DNA of 64,000 bases, taken from an uncultured Pseudomonadota bacterium (lineage in GTDB: Bacteria > Myxococcota_A > Bradymonadia > Bradymonadales > GCA-2716585). The notes under the pieces are model-generated. The model was not told the origin of the DNA. It saw nothing but the letters and a program-made list of their open reading frames with translations, and did not search any database. Position 1 is the stretch's first letter, and each line of letters starts with the position of its first letter. The DNA lies in assembly GCA_937123825.1 (NCBI GenBank), contig CAKZKQ010000116.1:1-64000 (forward strand), in the 5' to 3' direction. Both the position numbers and the translations under genes were made by a program. Below are positions 53,479-63,900 of this stretch, one piece after another.

Positions 53479-54354
53479 TCACTCAAAGGCCGCAGAGCCG
53501 CCGATGGTGTTGTCGCCGATGACGTTGTTCAGGTCTTGCATGTCGCTCATCACGTCCCCAGCGATCATGTTGGCCAGCGGCTTGAACTGGAAGGGGGCGG
53601 GGCTGTCGTCGGGATCGGGCTCGATGCTGATGACGGCCATGTGGCCCGCGCGCAGGTCTCGGGCAGGGTCAATGAAGTCCTGGCCGGGGAAGGGCGGGGC
53701 GCCTTCGGGGCCAGCGGCGGGGCCAGCCATGTCCGAGTCAGCCGCTGCGGGATCGGTGAAGGTGCCCGTGGAGATGGGCAAGGGGCTGTCGCCGGTGACA
53801 TCGACGATCCAGCCTTCATAGACCCAACCCGCAGGCAGTGCAGGCAGCGTCATGCTCGGGAACCAGATGCCCAGCCCGTAGTCTTCTTCGGGCGTGGTGG
53901 TCGGCGTGGCCAGGAAGAAGTTGCCCGCCGCCGAGGTCATGTCGTCGCCCAGCGCCGCCGGGTGATCCAGCGTCAACACCGCCTGGTCCCCATCAAAAGG
54001 CCCTGCCACAACGTGTGTGTCTGACGGAGCGGGGTCATCGCCCTGGGCAGGCTCAATGGTGAGCACAAACATCTCGGCCCCGTCGGCCACCGAGGCGTCA
54101 AGCTCAAAGTGGTCCTCGCTCAGGCTCCCGTCAGCCCCCACCGTAAAACGGCCCGTGGTGACTGGTTCGCCCCCCACAATGGCCCAACCCTCATAAACAA
54201 AGTCGGCCCCCAACGCTGGCAAACCCTGAAAATCCAGGGCCAACGTGCGGGTCGAAACGCCGTCGCCGCCGTCACTGTCGCTGTCCTCACCGCAACCAAT
54301 CATGGCCAGAGCCCACACACACACCAGCACCGTCAGCGTTGTCCGCGTCTTCAT
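53479..54354 (-). CDS. Lipoprotein with two anti-sigma-K (RskA)-like domains
   Basis: A 291-residue lipoprotein (ALAMIGC; start at MKTRTTLTV). Two related segments are visible: FQGLPALGADFVYEGWAIVGGEP then TTGRFTV, and MTLPALPAGWVYEGWIVDVTG then STGTFTD. The LPALPAG-x-x-YEGW text resembles the C-terminal, periplasmic sheet of anti-sigma-K factors. No cytoplasmic anti-sigma part is present, so it is likely a solitary extracytoplasmic sensor or ligand-binding lipoprotein. Confidence 0.7.
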   Translation of the reverse strand: MKTRTTLTVLVCVWALAMIGCGEDSDSDGGDGVSTRTLALDFQGLPALGADFVYEGWAIVGGEPVTTGRFTVGADGSLSEDHFELDASVADGAEMFVLTIEPAQGDDPAPSDTHVVAGPFDGDQAVLTLDHPAALGDDMTSAAGNFFLATPTTTPEEDYGLGIWFPSMTLPALPAGWVYEGWIVDVTGDSPLPISTGTFTDPAAADSDMAGPAAGPEGAPPFPGQDFIDPARDLRAGHMAVISIEPDPDDSPAPFQFKPLANMIAGDVMSDMQDLNNVIGDNTIGGSAAFE

Positions 54355-54724
54355 AGTCACACCTCGCGCTTTGTAGGGGTTGAGTTTTCTGGTCCGGTGC
54401 TGGGTGCCCCTCGTTGCCTGTCTGCACAAGAGCCCCCCTCGGTGGACAAGAGGCTGTTGCGCCGTTACATCGGGGCACCCACTGCACCGGCTCCAACATC
54501 AAGCTAGGACGTGGCAAAAGCTTCTTCCAGCGGTCTTGTTCGAATGGGTCATGCAGTATAAATCAACGTAACGACCTGAAGCCGCTGGGCCACAGGCGAC
54601 ATCGCCGTTGCCGTTTTCGATCCCGTGTTGACCGGTGCGGATGCCCTGGTGCATTGATCCAGGGTATCTTCTGTGGCTGTGCGTGTTACGCTGCGAGAAA
54701 AAGATTTTTTAAAGGACACCTTCA
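54355..54724. other. 370-base divergent gap
   Basis: This lies between the RskA-like lipoprotein gene and the AgmX/PglI-like gene. It contains TATAAA (54557-54562) with only weak -35 matches upstream, as a possible plus-strand -10. The ribosome binding site AAAGGA precedes the ATG at 54725. No gene is seen inside. Confidence 0.45.
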
Positions 54725-56158
54725 ATGAAAATGGTTTTGTGGTGTGTGTCGCTGTGGGGTTTGCTCGGTGCGCTGGCGAGCCCAGCTTACGCTCAGGCCC
54801 CGGTGGCGGCGCCGACCCCCGAATACGTGGTCCTCAAGCGCGCCCAGCCCCTCTATCAGGCCCCTTCAAAGAAGGCCGCAAAGTGGCTCGACCCGACCTA
54901 CAACGCCAAAGACGCCAACGAGGTGCCTTATTGGGCATGGCGAGTGCGGGGCGAGCAGGGTGGTTGGGTGGAGGTTGAGTCCGACATGCACAGCGCCGTC
55001 TACCATCATTGCTATGACAAGGCGCCTTATGGGCTCAGCAACATGGCGCTGCGGTTTTTTGTGCCCTCAAAGGCGCTGGTGCCTGTGACCACCGAACACA
55101 CCAAGATCACGTATCAGGACGGCACCAATGTCTCGCTCAGCTCTGGGGTGGCCCTCAAGCCCCTGGGAGGCAAGCGCTACGAAGCCTGGACCATGCACTT
55201 TAAGTTCAATGTGACGCTCTCCAAGGGGGTCGGGACGCGTTACACGCGCACGCGGCCCATCTTTTGGGATGATCACACCCAGGGAGAGCGTTGGCGCGGC
55301 GACATCACCCACAAGCTTGGCGGCTTCCCTGTAGAGTTCTCGCGTCCCGGTTGGGGGGTCAAAGTCCGCGAGAATAAAGCGCTGGGCAATCGTCGAATGC
55401 TGGTCAGCGCCGCCTCTGTGTGTGCCTACTTCCAAGTGCTGGCTGTGCTGCCCCCCCGGGAGAAGCAGTACACCGTGAACAACCCCGTCATCGCCAACAT
55501 CCTGGGCTCGATGATGGGCGGCGGTGGCGGTGGGGGTCCGTTGATCGACACGGTGACGGTCAAAGCAGGGGCGCCCGTCTTCTGGTCCGATGGCCAGCGC
55601 GCCGGGATCGCCATTGGTGAGCACGAGTTTATTGGCGTCCCAGAAATCATCAAAGGGCGCCGGTGTGTGGCGGCCGCGCTTGCTGGAGAGGCTGGGCCTG
55701 CAAACAAGTCCAACACGTTGTTGTGCTTTGAAAAGGCCGACGCCGCCGTCGCTCAGCGCCAAAGCGGCATGGGGTTTGGTTCCGCCATTGGCAGCGCCAA
55801 CCCTGACGGAGGCTTTGACCCCAACTCAAAACCCATGCCCGGCGTGGATTTTGGGGCCACTCGTGTGACTCAAGGGGCACTGCCTTCAAGGTATTCCTGG
55901 CGCATCCTAGGTCACATCGATGCGCTCAGCGCCTGCTATTTTGGCCTCCGCAAGGCGCCCGAGGGTCAGGGCCGTGTGGTGTTGAAGTTCAAGGTGGGCA
56001 CCGATGGCTCACACACAATCATGGCGGTGCTCAAAGACGAGTTGAAAGAGCCCGAGGTGATGGCCTGCGTGGTCGAGCACCTCTCGCGGGCCACCACATT
56101 GCCCAGACCCAGCGCCGAGACCATCGTCGAGCAGGAGATCATCTTCACCAATCCTTGA
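54725..56158 (+). CDS. Secreted protein with AgmX/PglI-type C-terminal domain
   Basis: A 477-residue protein. Signal peptide SLWGLLGALASPAYAQ. Residues 30-90 are an SH3-like start (YVVLKRAQPLYQAPSKKAAKW). A long beta region follows, with a Gly run (MMGGGGGGGPL). Residues 385-477 match the AgmX/PglI C-terminal domain: LSACYFGLRKAPEGQGRVVL, then MACVVEHLSRATTLPRP and a strand EQEIIFTNP. In Myxococcus, AgmX/PglI relate to gliding/adhesion-type systems and TonB-like partner binding; the role here is inferred by family only. Confidence 0.75.
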   Translation: MKMVLWCVSLWGLLGALASPAYAQAPVAAPTPEYVVLKRAQPLYQAPSKKAAKWLDPTYNAKDANEVPYWAWRVRGEQGGWVEVESDMHSAVYHHCYDKAPYGLSNMALRFFVPSKALVPVTTEHTKITYQDGTNVSLSSGVALKPLGGKRYEAWTMHFKFNVTLSKGVGTRYTRTRPIFWDDHTQGERWRGDITHKLGGFPVEFSRPGWGVKVRENKALGNRRMLVSAASVCAYFQVLAVLPPREKQYTVNNPVIANILGSMMGGGGGGGPLIDTVTVKAGAPVFWSDGQRAGIAIGEHEFIGVPEIIKGRRCVAAALAGEAGPANKSNTLLCFEKADAAVAQRQSGMGFGSAIGSANPDGGFDPNSKPMPGVDFGATRVTQGALPSRYSWRILGHIDALSACYFGLRKAPEGQGRVVLKFKVGTDGSHTIMAVLKDELKEPEVMACVVEHLSRATTLPRPSAETIVEQEIIFTNP

Positions 56159-56293
56159 GGTTGATCGAAGGGCTGAGCGGTGGGCTGCTGGTCCTGGGTT
56201 TTGTATGACGATCATCCCGTCGTCGGTTGGGCGACCGCGGCCAGATCGTGCTGATCTGCGATGATGTCTGCCATGAAATCTTGGCGACAGAGT

Positions 56294-56318
56294 AAAAAAG
56301 GCCGCCGGTGAGGCGGCC
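56294..56318 (-). terminator. Intrinsic terminator after the PPC-like lipoprotein gene
   Basis: On the minus strand, GGCCGCC (56318-56312), loop TCACC, GGCGGCC (56306-56300), then TTTTTT (56299-56294). A 7-bp GC stem and a proper T-run, 76 bases after the stop of the 422-residue lipoprotein gene. Confidence 0.92.
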
Positions 56319-56393
56319 TGCGAGGCGCTTTGGGACAGCGGCCAGGCGTAGGGCGGCGGTGGGCCGCTGTGCGCCTGACTGTGTGCCGTCAGA

Positions 56394-57662
56394 TCACTCC
56401 TGGCTTTGGCAGACGTAGGTGACGCCAGCGCCCTCCTCCACAAAGAGGATGACGGCAGTGCCGAAGTCATTGGCCATGGTGTAGGTGATGGTGGTGCCGT
56501 TGGCGCCGAGCGTCAGGCGAGCGCCGTCGCCGTCGAAGCGATCCTCCCAGCGCGCGGCCTGGAAGTCGATGGCGTCGTTGTCGCCAAGGCCCAACTCGGT
56601 CACGAAGGTGGCCACGCCGAAGGCCATCAACTCATCGAGGTCATCGGCGGCGGTGGCGCCGCTGGTCTGGCCTTCGCTGAGCTTCTCCTGGTCGGCGCGG
56701 CGCGCCATGTTGTAGATGGTGCGGGCGGCGCAGTCTTCATCGACCTTGTCGGTCTGGGCGTCGTCGCAGAAGAACTCCAGGGTGGGGCTCTGCTCGTCGT
56801 GGAAGAGCATGACCAGCTCGTCCTGGGCGTTGAAGACAAAGGCCACAAAGTCCTCGTCGGCGCCGATGTCCACACCGACCACGGTGCCTTTGTCGCCGTA
56901 GGAGGAGACCTCGACGTTCATCAGCGGGTCTTCTTCGTCACCGACAAAGTCCGAGAAGCCAAAGATGCCGTCCCAGTACGCGATGTAGTACTCCACGCCC
57001 AGTGCGCCCAGCGGCCCCAGCGAGCAGCGCTCGGAGACCGGCACGGTGTTGCCGCTCTGGAAGGAGATGGGCTGGTTGAAGACGGCGTGGACCTCGGCGC
57101 CGCAAGCGCCAGCGACCGAGCCGGGGAAGTCGGCAAAGACCTCGGCGTCACAGGTGCCGCCCGCGTTGGGGTCGGGGCAACCGGCGCCGTCGCACTGGGC
57201 CTCAAGGGTGAAGGGGCCGCGCATGGCCTTCTTGTGGCCCTTGACCACCACGCGGTACTCGGCCGCGTCGCCGTCGAGCTTGATCTGCGAGGAGAGCTTG
57301 CCGTCGTGGTCGTCGTTCTTCTTGTGGAAGCGGCCCCAGCTGCTCTGGCCCGGATCGCGGCGGTAGAGGTACATGACGGTGTCGAGGTTGCCGCTGGTCT
57401 GGGTCGTCAAGACCACCTGGGCGCCTTCGCTGAGCGTAAACTCCCAGGCGTGGAAGAGGGCCTCATCGACCAGCGCGGCCTGGTTGGCCAGGTTGAAGTT
57501 GACCTGACCGTGCTCGGTGGGTTTGAAGAAGCTGTCCGCCTTGCCCAGATCGTCAATGGCCTGCTCTTCGACACCTTTTTCATCGGTTCCTGCGGCATCC
57601 TCTCCGCAGCCGATCAAGCCCAAAGCCATCGCCCCCAGCGCCCACACCATCACTTTCTTCAT
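56394..57662 (-). CDS. Hypothetical lipoprotein with PPC-like domain
   Basis: A 422-residue lipoprotein (MALGLIGC). MKKVMVW is the start, with GGAGAG upstream. Residues 35-150 look like a PPC-type beta sandwich (HAWEFTLSEGAQVVLTTQTSG, NLDTVMYLYRR, YRVVVKGHKKAMRGPFTLEAQC). The remainder has Cys pairs and alpha/beta text with no known motif (VGVDIGADEDFVAFVFNAQDE). A strong terminator follows. Divergent from pirin. Confidence 0.75.
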   Translation of the reverse strand: MKKVMVWALGAMALGLIGCGEDAAGTDEKGVEEQAIDDLGKADSFFKPTEHGQVNFNLANQAALVDEALFHAWEFTLSEGAQVVLTTQTSGNLDTVMYLYRRDPGQSSWGRFHKKNDDHDGKLSSQIKLDGDAAEYRVVVKGHKKAMRGPFTLEAQCDGAGCPDPNAGGTCDAEVFADFPGSVAGACGAEVHAVFNQPISFQSGNTVPVSERCSLGPLGALGVEYYIAYWDGIFGFSDFVGDEEDPLMNVEVSSYGDKGTVVGVDIGADEDFVAFVFNAQDELVMLFHDEQSPTLEFFCDDAQTDKVDEDCAARTIYNMARRADQEKLSEGQTSGATAADDLDELMAFGVATFVTELGLGDNDAIDFQAARWEDRFDGDGARLTLGANGTTITYTMANDFGTAVILFVEEGAGVTYVCQSQE

Positions 57663-57904
57663 TGGAAGACTCTCCTTGATTGATTCACAGCATCTGTCAC
57701 TAGAGCACTCGCATCCAGAGCCATAGGCAAGCTGTGTGCCGTTTTGATGACAAACGCCGATATCGTCACCATCGTGCATAAAAAATTCAGAGAACTGCAT
57801 TTGGGGCATCCAGGCCATGGCTACTTGGGTGGCCATGGCCACTGGAATCGACATGCGATCGCCGCCTGTCGCCCTTTTCATTCACACCAAAGGTGGGGTG
57901 TCTT

Positions 57905-58855
57905 ATGAGTTGGAATCCGTCGCTTGAACCACACTGTCCCCAGGACACGAGGCTGGACGCCATCGAGACTCTGATCGTGCCGCGAGCGCACGATCTGGGG
58001 GGCTTTGAGGTCCGCCGCGCTCTACCCACGCTCAAGCGTCAGCTTGTGGGGCCGTTCATCTTCTTTGATCAGATGGGCCCAGCGGAGTTCATCGACGGCG
58101 GCGGCATTGATGTGCGCCCACACCCCCACATCGGCATCTCCACCGTGACCTATCTCTACAAAGGGGAGTTCCAACACCAGGACTCGCTGGGCACCAACCA
58201 GATGATCTACCCCGGAGAGGTCAACTGGATGACCGCAGGGCAGGGCATCACCCACTCCGAGCGGACCAGTGATCAGACCCGTCAGGGGCAAAACGCCCTC
58301 TTTGGCATCCAGACCTGGGTGGCGCTGCCCGCGCACGCCGAAGAGGTCGCCCCGGCCTTTGAACACCACGGCCAAGAGGCGCTGCCGATGATGGAGGGCG
58401 AGGGCAAGGAGGTGCGCCTGATCCTGGGTCATGCCTACGGTGAACGCTCTCCGGTGCAGACCCACTCCGAGATGTTCTACGCCGACGCCGTGCTCCAGCC
58501 CGGCGCGATGTTGCCGTTGCCCCTCGATCACGAAGATCGCGGCGTGTATGTGGTGCAGGGCAGCGTTGAGGTGGCGGGCAAGAGCTTTGAGGCCGGTCGG
58601 ATGATGGTCTTTCGCCCCGGCGACCCCATCACGATCAAAGCTGGGCAGCAGGGATCCCGGTTGATGATGCTTGGCGGTGCCACGCTCAGCGGTCCGCGCT
58701 ACCTCTGGTGGAACTTTGTGTCATCCTCGCGCGAGCGGATCGAGCAGGCCAAGGAAGACTGGCGCAAGGGGCGCTTTGATCTGCCCCCCGAAGACAACCA
58801 CGAGTTCATCCCGCTGCCCGACGACCAAAGGAGCGCGCCGCGCCCCGTCAAATAA
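57905..58855 (+). CDS. Pirin-family protein
   Basis: A 316-residue bicupin. The metal site is intact: His73 and His75 (RPHPHIG), His117 and Glu119 (GQGITHSER). The C-terminal cupin ends in the usual FVSSSRERIEQAKEDWRKG. Start ATG follows GGTGGGG. Some pirins have quercetin dioxygenase activity; others regulate transcription. The role here is not shown. Confidence 0.93.
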   Translation: MSWNPSLEPHCPQDTRLDAIETLIVPRAHDLGGFEVRRALPTLKRQLVGPFIFFDQMGPAEFIDGGGIDVRPHPHIGISTVTYLYKGEFQHQDSLGTNQMIYPGEVNWMTAGQGITHSERTSDQTRQGQNALFGIQTWVALPAHAEEVAPAFEHHGQEALPMMEGEGKEVRLILGHAYGERSPVQTHSEMFYADAVLQPGAMLPLPLDHEDRGVYVVQGSVEVAGKSFEAGRMMVFRPGDPITIKAGQQGSRLMMLGGATLSGPRYLWWNFVSSSRERIEQAKEDWRKGRFDLPPEDNHEFIPLPDDQRSAPRPVK

Positions 58856-58980
58856 CGACCGGGTGCACCGCCGACCACACTTGCGATGGCGGCTGGGGTG
58901 TGAGACACGGTGGCGAGTGTGGTGTGGCTCTTTTCGCACGTGCCCATAACCTCTCTTCTGCGCCTGATGTGCTCCTCTTC

Positions 58981-60744
58981 ATGCTGAAATCAAAACATCG
59001 CTGGTCGTTGGTGTGTCTCCTTGGCCTCTTTGCCGCGGCCGGGGCCTGGGGCTGTCAGTCCAAAGGCTCGCCCGTCGCCGCCAAAACCCCCACGCGCGCT
59101 CCCGACGCGGCCCAAGCCAACGTGGCGTCGCCCCCCAACGCACCGCAAAACTCCAAAAATGGTGCGTCTGCCCCCGCTGCAAGCCCCAAAGCGGCTCCTG
59201 GGGGCAACAAAGCACCCGCAGCCACCCAAAAACCGGCTCAAAACAACGCCGCAGCGCCCATAAAAGCCAACGCCAAGCCGGTCGCCGAGCCCGGCTGCGC
59301 CCCGTGGCCAGGGCGCAAGGTCGAGCCGCGCGTGCCCAGCGACGATCTTTTGCCCAACGGCATCGCCAGCGGAGGCCTGCGGGCCACCAGCGCCAAGCTC
59401 TGGGCCCGGACCAAAGAGCCCGCCAAGGTCAAATTCCTCTACAGCGCAGGCCCCGACTGCCCCGTGCAGTCCACCGGCGAGGTCTCCACCACTGCGTCCG
59501 ACGACTTCACCGCCCATTTTCCCCTCACGGGGCTTCGTCCCGGCACCCTCTACCGCTATCAGGCCCAGGTCGGGGCCGCCAAACCCAGCTCACCGGGGTG
59601 GTTTGTCACCGCTCCCGCCGCCGATGGCCCCGATGTGCCGGTCAAGCTGGCGTTTTCGGCCGATGTCTCGGGTTTTGCCGACCAACTGGAGAACATCAAG
59701 ATCCTGGCCAAAGAGGGGGCCGACTTCTACATCTCCATGGGAGACTGGCCCTACGCGGATCTGCACGAAAAACCCAAGCACCCCAACCAGTTTCGGCGCT
59801 ACTACTTTCAGTCGCGCGCCGGCCACAACATGGAGGCGATGATGCGCATGGTCCCGGTCCACCCGGTCTGGGACGATCATGAAGTCATCAATGACTGGGA
59901 CGGACGCCAGGAGAAGTGGAACCCCAAGGCGGTGATCTCGGGCAAGAAGGTCTGGCATGAGTGGTGGCCCATCGCCGATGCCCCCAAAGGCGAAATCTAC
60001 CGCAAACACCGCTGGGGGCCGGGGTTGGAGATCTTCTACCTGGACACCCGCAGCCACCGCGTGTCCAACAACGCCCCCGCAGACGGCAAGACCATGTTGG
60101 GGCTGGAGCAGCGCCGCTGGCTGCTCGAAAGCCTCTCGGCCAGCACCGCGCCCTTTAAGCTGGTGGTCACCAGCGTCCCGCTGAAGTTTGCCATCACCTT
60201 CAAAGACTCCTGGATGGGCTTCAAGCAGGAGCAAGACATCATCCTTGGGCACATTGCCAAAGAGCGCATCTCCGGGGTGGTCTTTCTGGCGGGCGATCAA
60301 CACTTCTACGCCTCCCACCAATACACCGAGGGCATGCGCCAGTGGCAGGCAGGCCCGCTGGCCTTCCGGACCTTCTCACCCTTGCAGCGCCCGCCAGACG
60401 AGGTCATCAAGCAGGGCGAAGGCCGCAACTACGGCGTGATCAAATACACGCCGGGGTCGCCCGCAAAATTGACCCTGGAGGTGCATCTGGAGAGAAAAGG
60501 GGTGGTGTACACCGAGACCCTCCAGGCCGGTGTGGGGCAGTTGGACGTTCAGCCGCCCGGCGCGCAGTGGGGCTGGAGGATTGAGGGCGCCCATCGGTTT
60601 GTTGGCAAGGGGCCAAGGTCGATCCCGATCGCCCCGGTGGGCCAGTACACGATCTCCTGGGTGGCACCCGACGGCCAGATCTCTGCCGACGCACAGACGG
60701 CGACGCTGGCCGCCGATCAAACCGTGGTGTTGAGGGTCAAGTAG
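58981..60744 (+). CDS. PhoD-type alkaline phosphatase lipoprotein
   Basis: A 587-residue protein. The start MLKSKHRW gives a signal peptide with lipobox GAWGC (Cys24), then an Ala/Pro/Lys/Asn linker to about residue 105. The N-terminal Fn3-like PhoD_N domain reads ASGGLRATSAKLWAR, PLTGLRPGTLYRYQ. The catalytic domain follows: ISMGDWPYAD, VWDDHEVINDW and LAGDQHFYAS supply the metal ligands of the PhoD family. It likely releases phosphate from esters at the cell surface. gcvP follows 246 bases later. Confidence 0.9.
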   Translation: MLKSKHRWSLVCLLGLFAAAGAWGCQSKGSPVAAKTPTRAPDAAQANVASPPNAPQNSKNGASAPAASPKAAPGGNKAPAATQKPAQNNAAAPIKANAKPVAEPGCAPWPGRKVEPRVPSDDLLPNGIASGGLRATSAKLWARTKEPAKVKFLYSAGPDCPVQSTGEVSTTASDDFTAHFPLTGLRPGTLYRYQAQVGAAKPSSPGWFVTAPAADGPDVPVKLAFSADVSGFADQLENIKILAKEGADFYISMGDWPYADLHEKPKHPNQFRRYYFQSRAGHNMEAMMRMVPVHPVWDDHEVINDWDGRQEKWNPKAVISGKKVWHEWWPIADAPKGEIYRKHRWGPGLEIFYLDTRSHRVSNNAPADGKTMLGLEQRRWLLESLSASTAPFKLVVTSVPLKFAITFKDSWMGFKQEQDIILGHIAKERISGVVFLAGDQHFYASHQYTEGMRQWQAGPLAFRTFSPLQRPPDEVIKQGEGRNYGVIKYTPGSPAKLTLEVHLERKGVVYTETLQAGVGQLDVQPPGAQWGWRIEGAHRFVGKGPRSIPIAPVGQYTISWVAPDGQISADAQTATLAADQTVVLRVK

Positions 60745-60782
60745 GGCACCACTGGCGATTTTTGCATTCTACCCTTGACCCC

Positions 60783-60972
60783 GGCGCACCCCCTCCATTT
60801 TATGGGGGCGCCAGCGGTCATCGCTGGGGGTCGTACCCTTGAACTGAGACAGGTTGGGCGCCGCACACAAGTCTTGTGGTGGACTGCGTTGCCCTTCGAC
60901 AGGCTTCCCCATTGTCTGCTTGCGTGGAGACGCAGGCGGCATTCAGGAGCGGTCTTTGCTTTAAGCCGCTCC
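60783..60972 (+). other. Structured leader of gcvP
   Basis: Four hairpins are packed into the gcvP 5' region: 60783-60812 (CCCCC/GGGGG with a GGCG/CGCC outer stem), 60813-60825 (AGCG/CGCT), 60918-60937 (GCTTGCGT/ACGCAGGC, GGAG loop) and 60946-60972 (GGAGCGG/CCGCTCC). The last ends 8 bases before the GGAGAGAGAG ribosome binding site. The core of a glycine riboswitch was not found. Confidence 0.5.
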
Positions 60973-60990
60973 CTATCCCTGGAGAGAGAG

Positions 60991-63900
60991 ATGACTGGAA
61001 CCAAGACCAGCTTGCTGGCGCCGACCGACCATTTTGTGGACCGCCACGTCGGTCTAGGCGCGCAGGGCATCGAGGCGATGCTCCAGACCCTGGGTGTGGA
61101 CAACCTCGAAGGACTCATCGCGCAGGCCGTGCCTGCCCAGATCCGCACCAGCAAACCGCTGGAAGTCGGCCCGGGCTGCACCGAACATGAGATGTTGGCC
61201 CGCGCCGCCGAGCTGGCCAGTCAAAACAAGGTCTTCCGCTCTTTCCTGGGCATGGGCTACCACAACTGCCTGACCCCGCCGGTGATCCTGCGCAACATCC
61301 TGGAAAACCCCGGCTGGTACACCCAGTACACCCCCTATCAGGCCGAGATTTCTCAGGGGCGCCTGGAAGCGCTGCTGAACTTCCAGACTCTGGTCACCGA
61401 CCTGACTGGCCTGCAGCTCTCCAACGCCTCGCTCCTCGATGAAGGCACCGCCGCCGCCGAGGCCATGGCGGTCTGCTACGCCTCGGGCCGCAAGCGCAAG
61501 GGCAACGTCTTCTTTGTGGCCGACGACTGTCACCCCCAGACCATCGACGTCATCAAGACGCGCGCCGAGCCGATCGGCGTTGAGGTCGTGGTGGGCGACT
61601 GGTCCACCTACGCCTGGAGCAAGGACGTCTTTGGGGCGCTGCTCCAGTACCCCAACACCCACGGCCACGCGGTGGACTACGAGGCGCTGGTCGAGACCAT
61701 CCACAGCCACGAGGCGCTTGTGGTGGTGGCCACCGATCTGCTGGCGCTGACGATGCTGCGCCCGCCGGGCGACTTTGGCGCCGACTTTGCCGTGGGCAAC
61801 ACGCAGCGCTTTGGTGTCCCGCTGGGCTACGGCGGCCCGCACGCGGCCTTCTTTGCCGCCGGAGAGAAGTACCGCCGCCTGATCCCCGGGCGCATCGTGG
61901 GCGTCTCCAAAGACACGCAAGGCCGTCAGGCGCTGCGTCTGGCCCTGCAAACCCGCGAGCAGCACATCCGCCGCGAGCGCGCCACCAGCAACATCTGCAC
62001 CTCACAGGTCCTGCTGGCCATCGTGGCCGCCATGTACGCCACCTACCACGGTCCCGACGGTTTGCTGGCGATCGCGCGCCGCGTCAAGGCACTCACCAGC
62101 GTCCTGGCCCAGGGGCTGCAAAAGCTGGGCTTTGACATTGGCGGCGCCGACTTCTTTGACACCCTCACCGTCCAGGTCGGCCAGAACGAGGCCCAGATCA
62201 TGGAGCGCGCTCTGGCTGCCCGCGTCAACCTTCGTGGCTACGGTGACGGTCGGATCGGCGTGTCCATGGACGAGGCCGCTGGCCCCGGCGACATCCGCAG
62301 CTTGTGGGCCATCTTTGCAGGCGCCGAGGCCGATTTTGCCCCCGAAGACCTGGTTGAGACCGCCAAAGTGGACTTTGAAGGGCCGCTGGCGCGCACCAGC
62401 GAGTACTTGACCCACCCCGTGTGGCACGAGCACCGCTCCGAAACCGAGCTGCTGCGCTACATCCACCGCCTCCAGAGCCGCGATCTGTCGCTGACCACTT
62501 CGATGATCCCGCTGGGGTCGTGCACCATGAAGCTCAACGCCGCCGCCGAGATGATCCCGGTGACGTGGGCTGGCTTTGGCAACCTGCACCCCTTTGCCCC
62601 CCGCGATCAGGCCCAGGGCTACAAGGTCCTCTTTGATGAGTTGGAAGCGTCGCTGGCCGACATCACCGGCTTTGCCGGCGTCAGCCTCCAGCCCAACGCC
62701 GGCTCTCAGGGCGAATACACCGGTTTGCTGGTCATCCGGGCCTACCACCACGCCCGGGGGGACGCGCACCGCACCATCTGCCTGATCCCGTCGTCTGCCC
62801 ACGGCACCAACCCGGCCAGCGCCGTCATGGCGGGCATGAAGGTGGTGGTGGTCAAGTGCGACGATGAAGGCAACATCGACATCGAAGACCTGAAGGCCAA
62901 GGCCGAAAAGCACGCCGAGAACCTGGCGGCGCTGATGGTCACCTACCCCTCGACCCACGGGGTCTTTGAGGAAGAGATCAAGACGATCTGTGAGGTGGTT
63001 CACGGCCACGGCGGGCAGGTCTACCTCGACGGCGCCAACCTCAATGCCCTGGTTGGCCTGTGCCGCCCCGGCGAGCTTGGCGCGGACGTGTGTCACCTCA
63101 ACCTCCACAAGACCTTCTGCCTGAGCGAAGGCACACCGGTGACCTTGGACAGCGGCGTGACGCTGCCCATTGAGCAGTTGCGGGTGGGGCGCAAGGTCAA
63201 GGCCTGGTCCGAGTCCGATCAGGGGGTTTTGTCTGCGTCTTTGGAAGGGGCCTACAAAACGGGCCGCAAAGACTGCGTCGAAGTCACCCTTGAAGATGGC
63301 CGCAGCTTTGTCTGCACCGATGATCACCGCGTGTTGACCACCGAGGGCTGGATCGAAGCGGGCCAGCTTGACCTTGAGGGGCATCGGCTTGTGGTTGGTC
63401 CCGATGCTGCCGCCGATGATCTTCTGGTGGATCAGGCTGCCGAGCGCGAATTTGAGGCCTTCTACGGGACGCTCCACTTGACCATGGGCACGCCCCTGGC
63501 GCGTGCGCGCACTTTGGCGTTCTTCAGGATCCTGGGCGCGCTTTTGTCGGACGGAACCTACAGCCAGGAAAAAGTCTCAGGGCGACTTCACTGCCGGCTC
63601 TTTGCGGGCACACGCTACGACGCCGAAAGCTTGATCGATGACATCGAGGCGTTGACTGGCAAACGCCCCACGATTTCGACCTGCAACGAGGTCTTCAGCG
63701 TGCGGCTGCCCCAGGAGCTGATGTTGGCGCTGACCGACGTGCCAGGGATGGGAGAGCCCGGCCCCCGCGTGGAGACGAAGGCCACGTTGCCCAGTGTGAT
63801 CACCGCCGAAACCACGCCGCTGGCAGTGCTGCGCGAGTTCTTTGGTGGACTCTTTGGCGGTGACGGCTGTGCGCCTGTGGTGGTCCACCTGGACGCCGCG

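Noticed and set aside
60783-60990. Glycine riboswitch upstream of gcvP
   Set aside because: The conserved aptamer core bases were not found, although hairpins exist; kept only as an unassigned leader.
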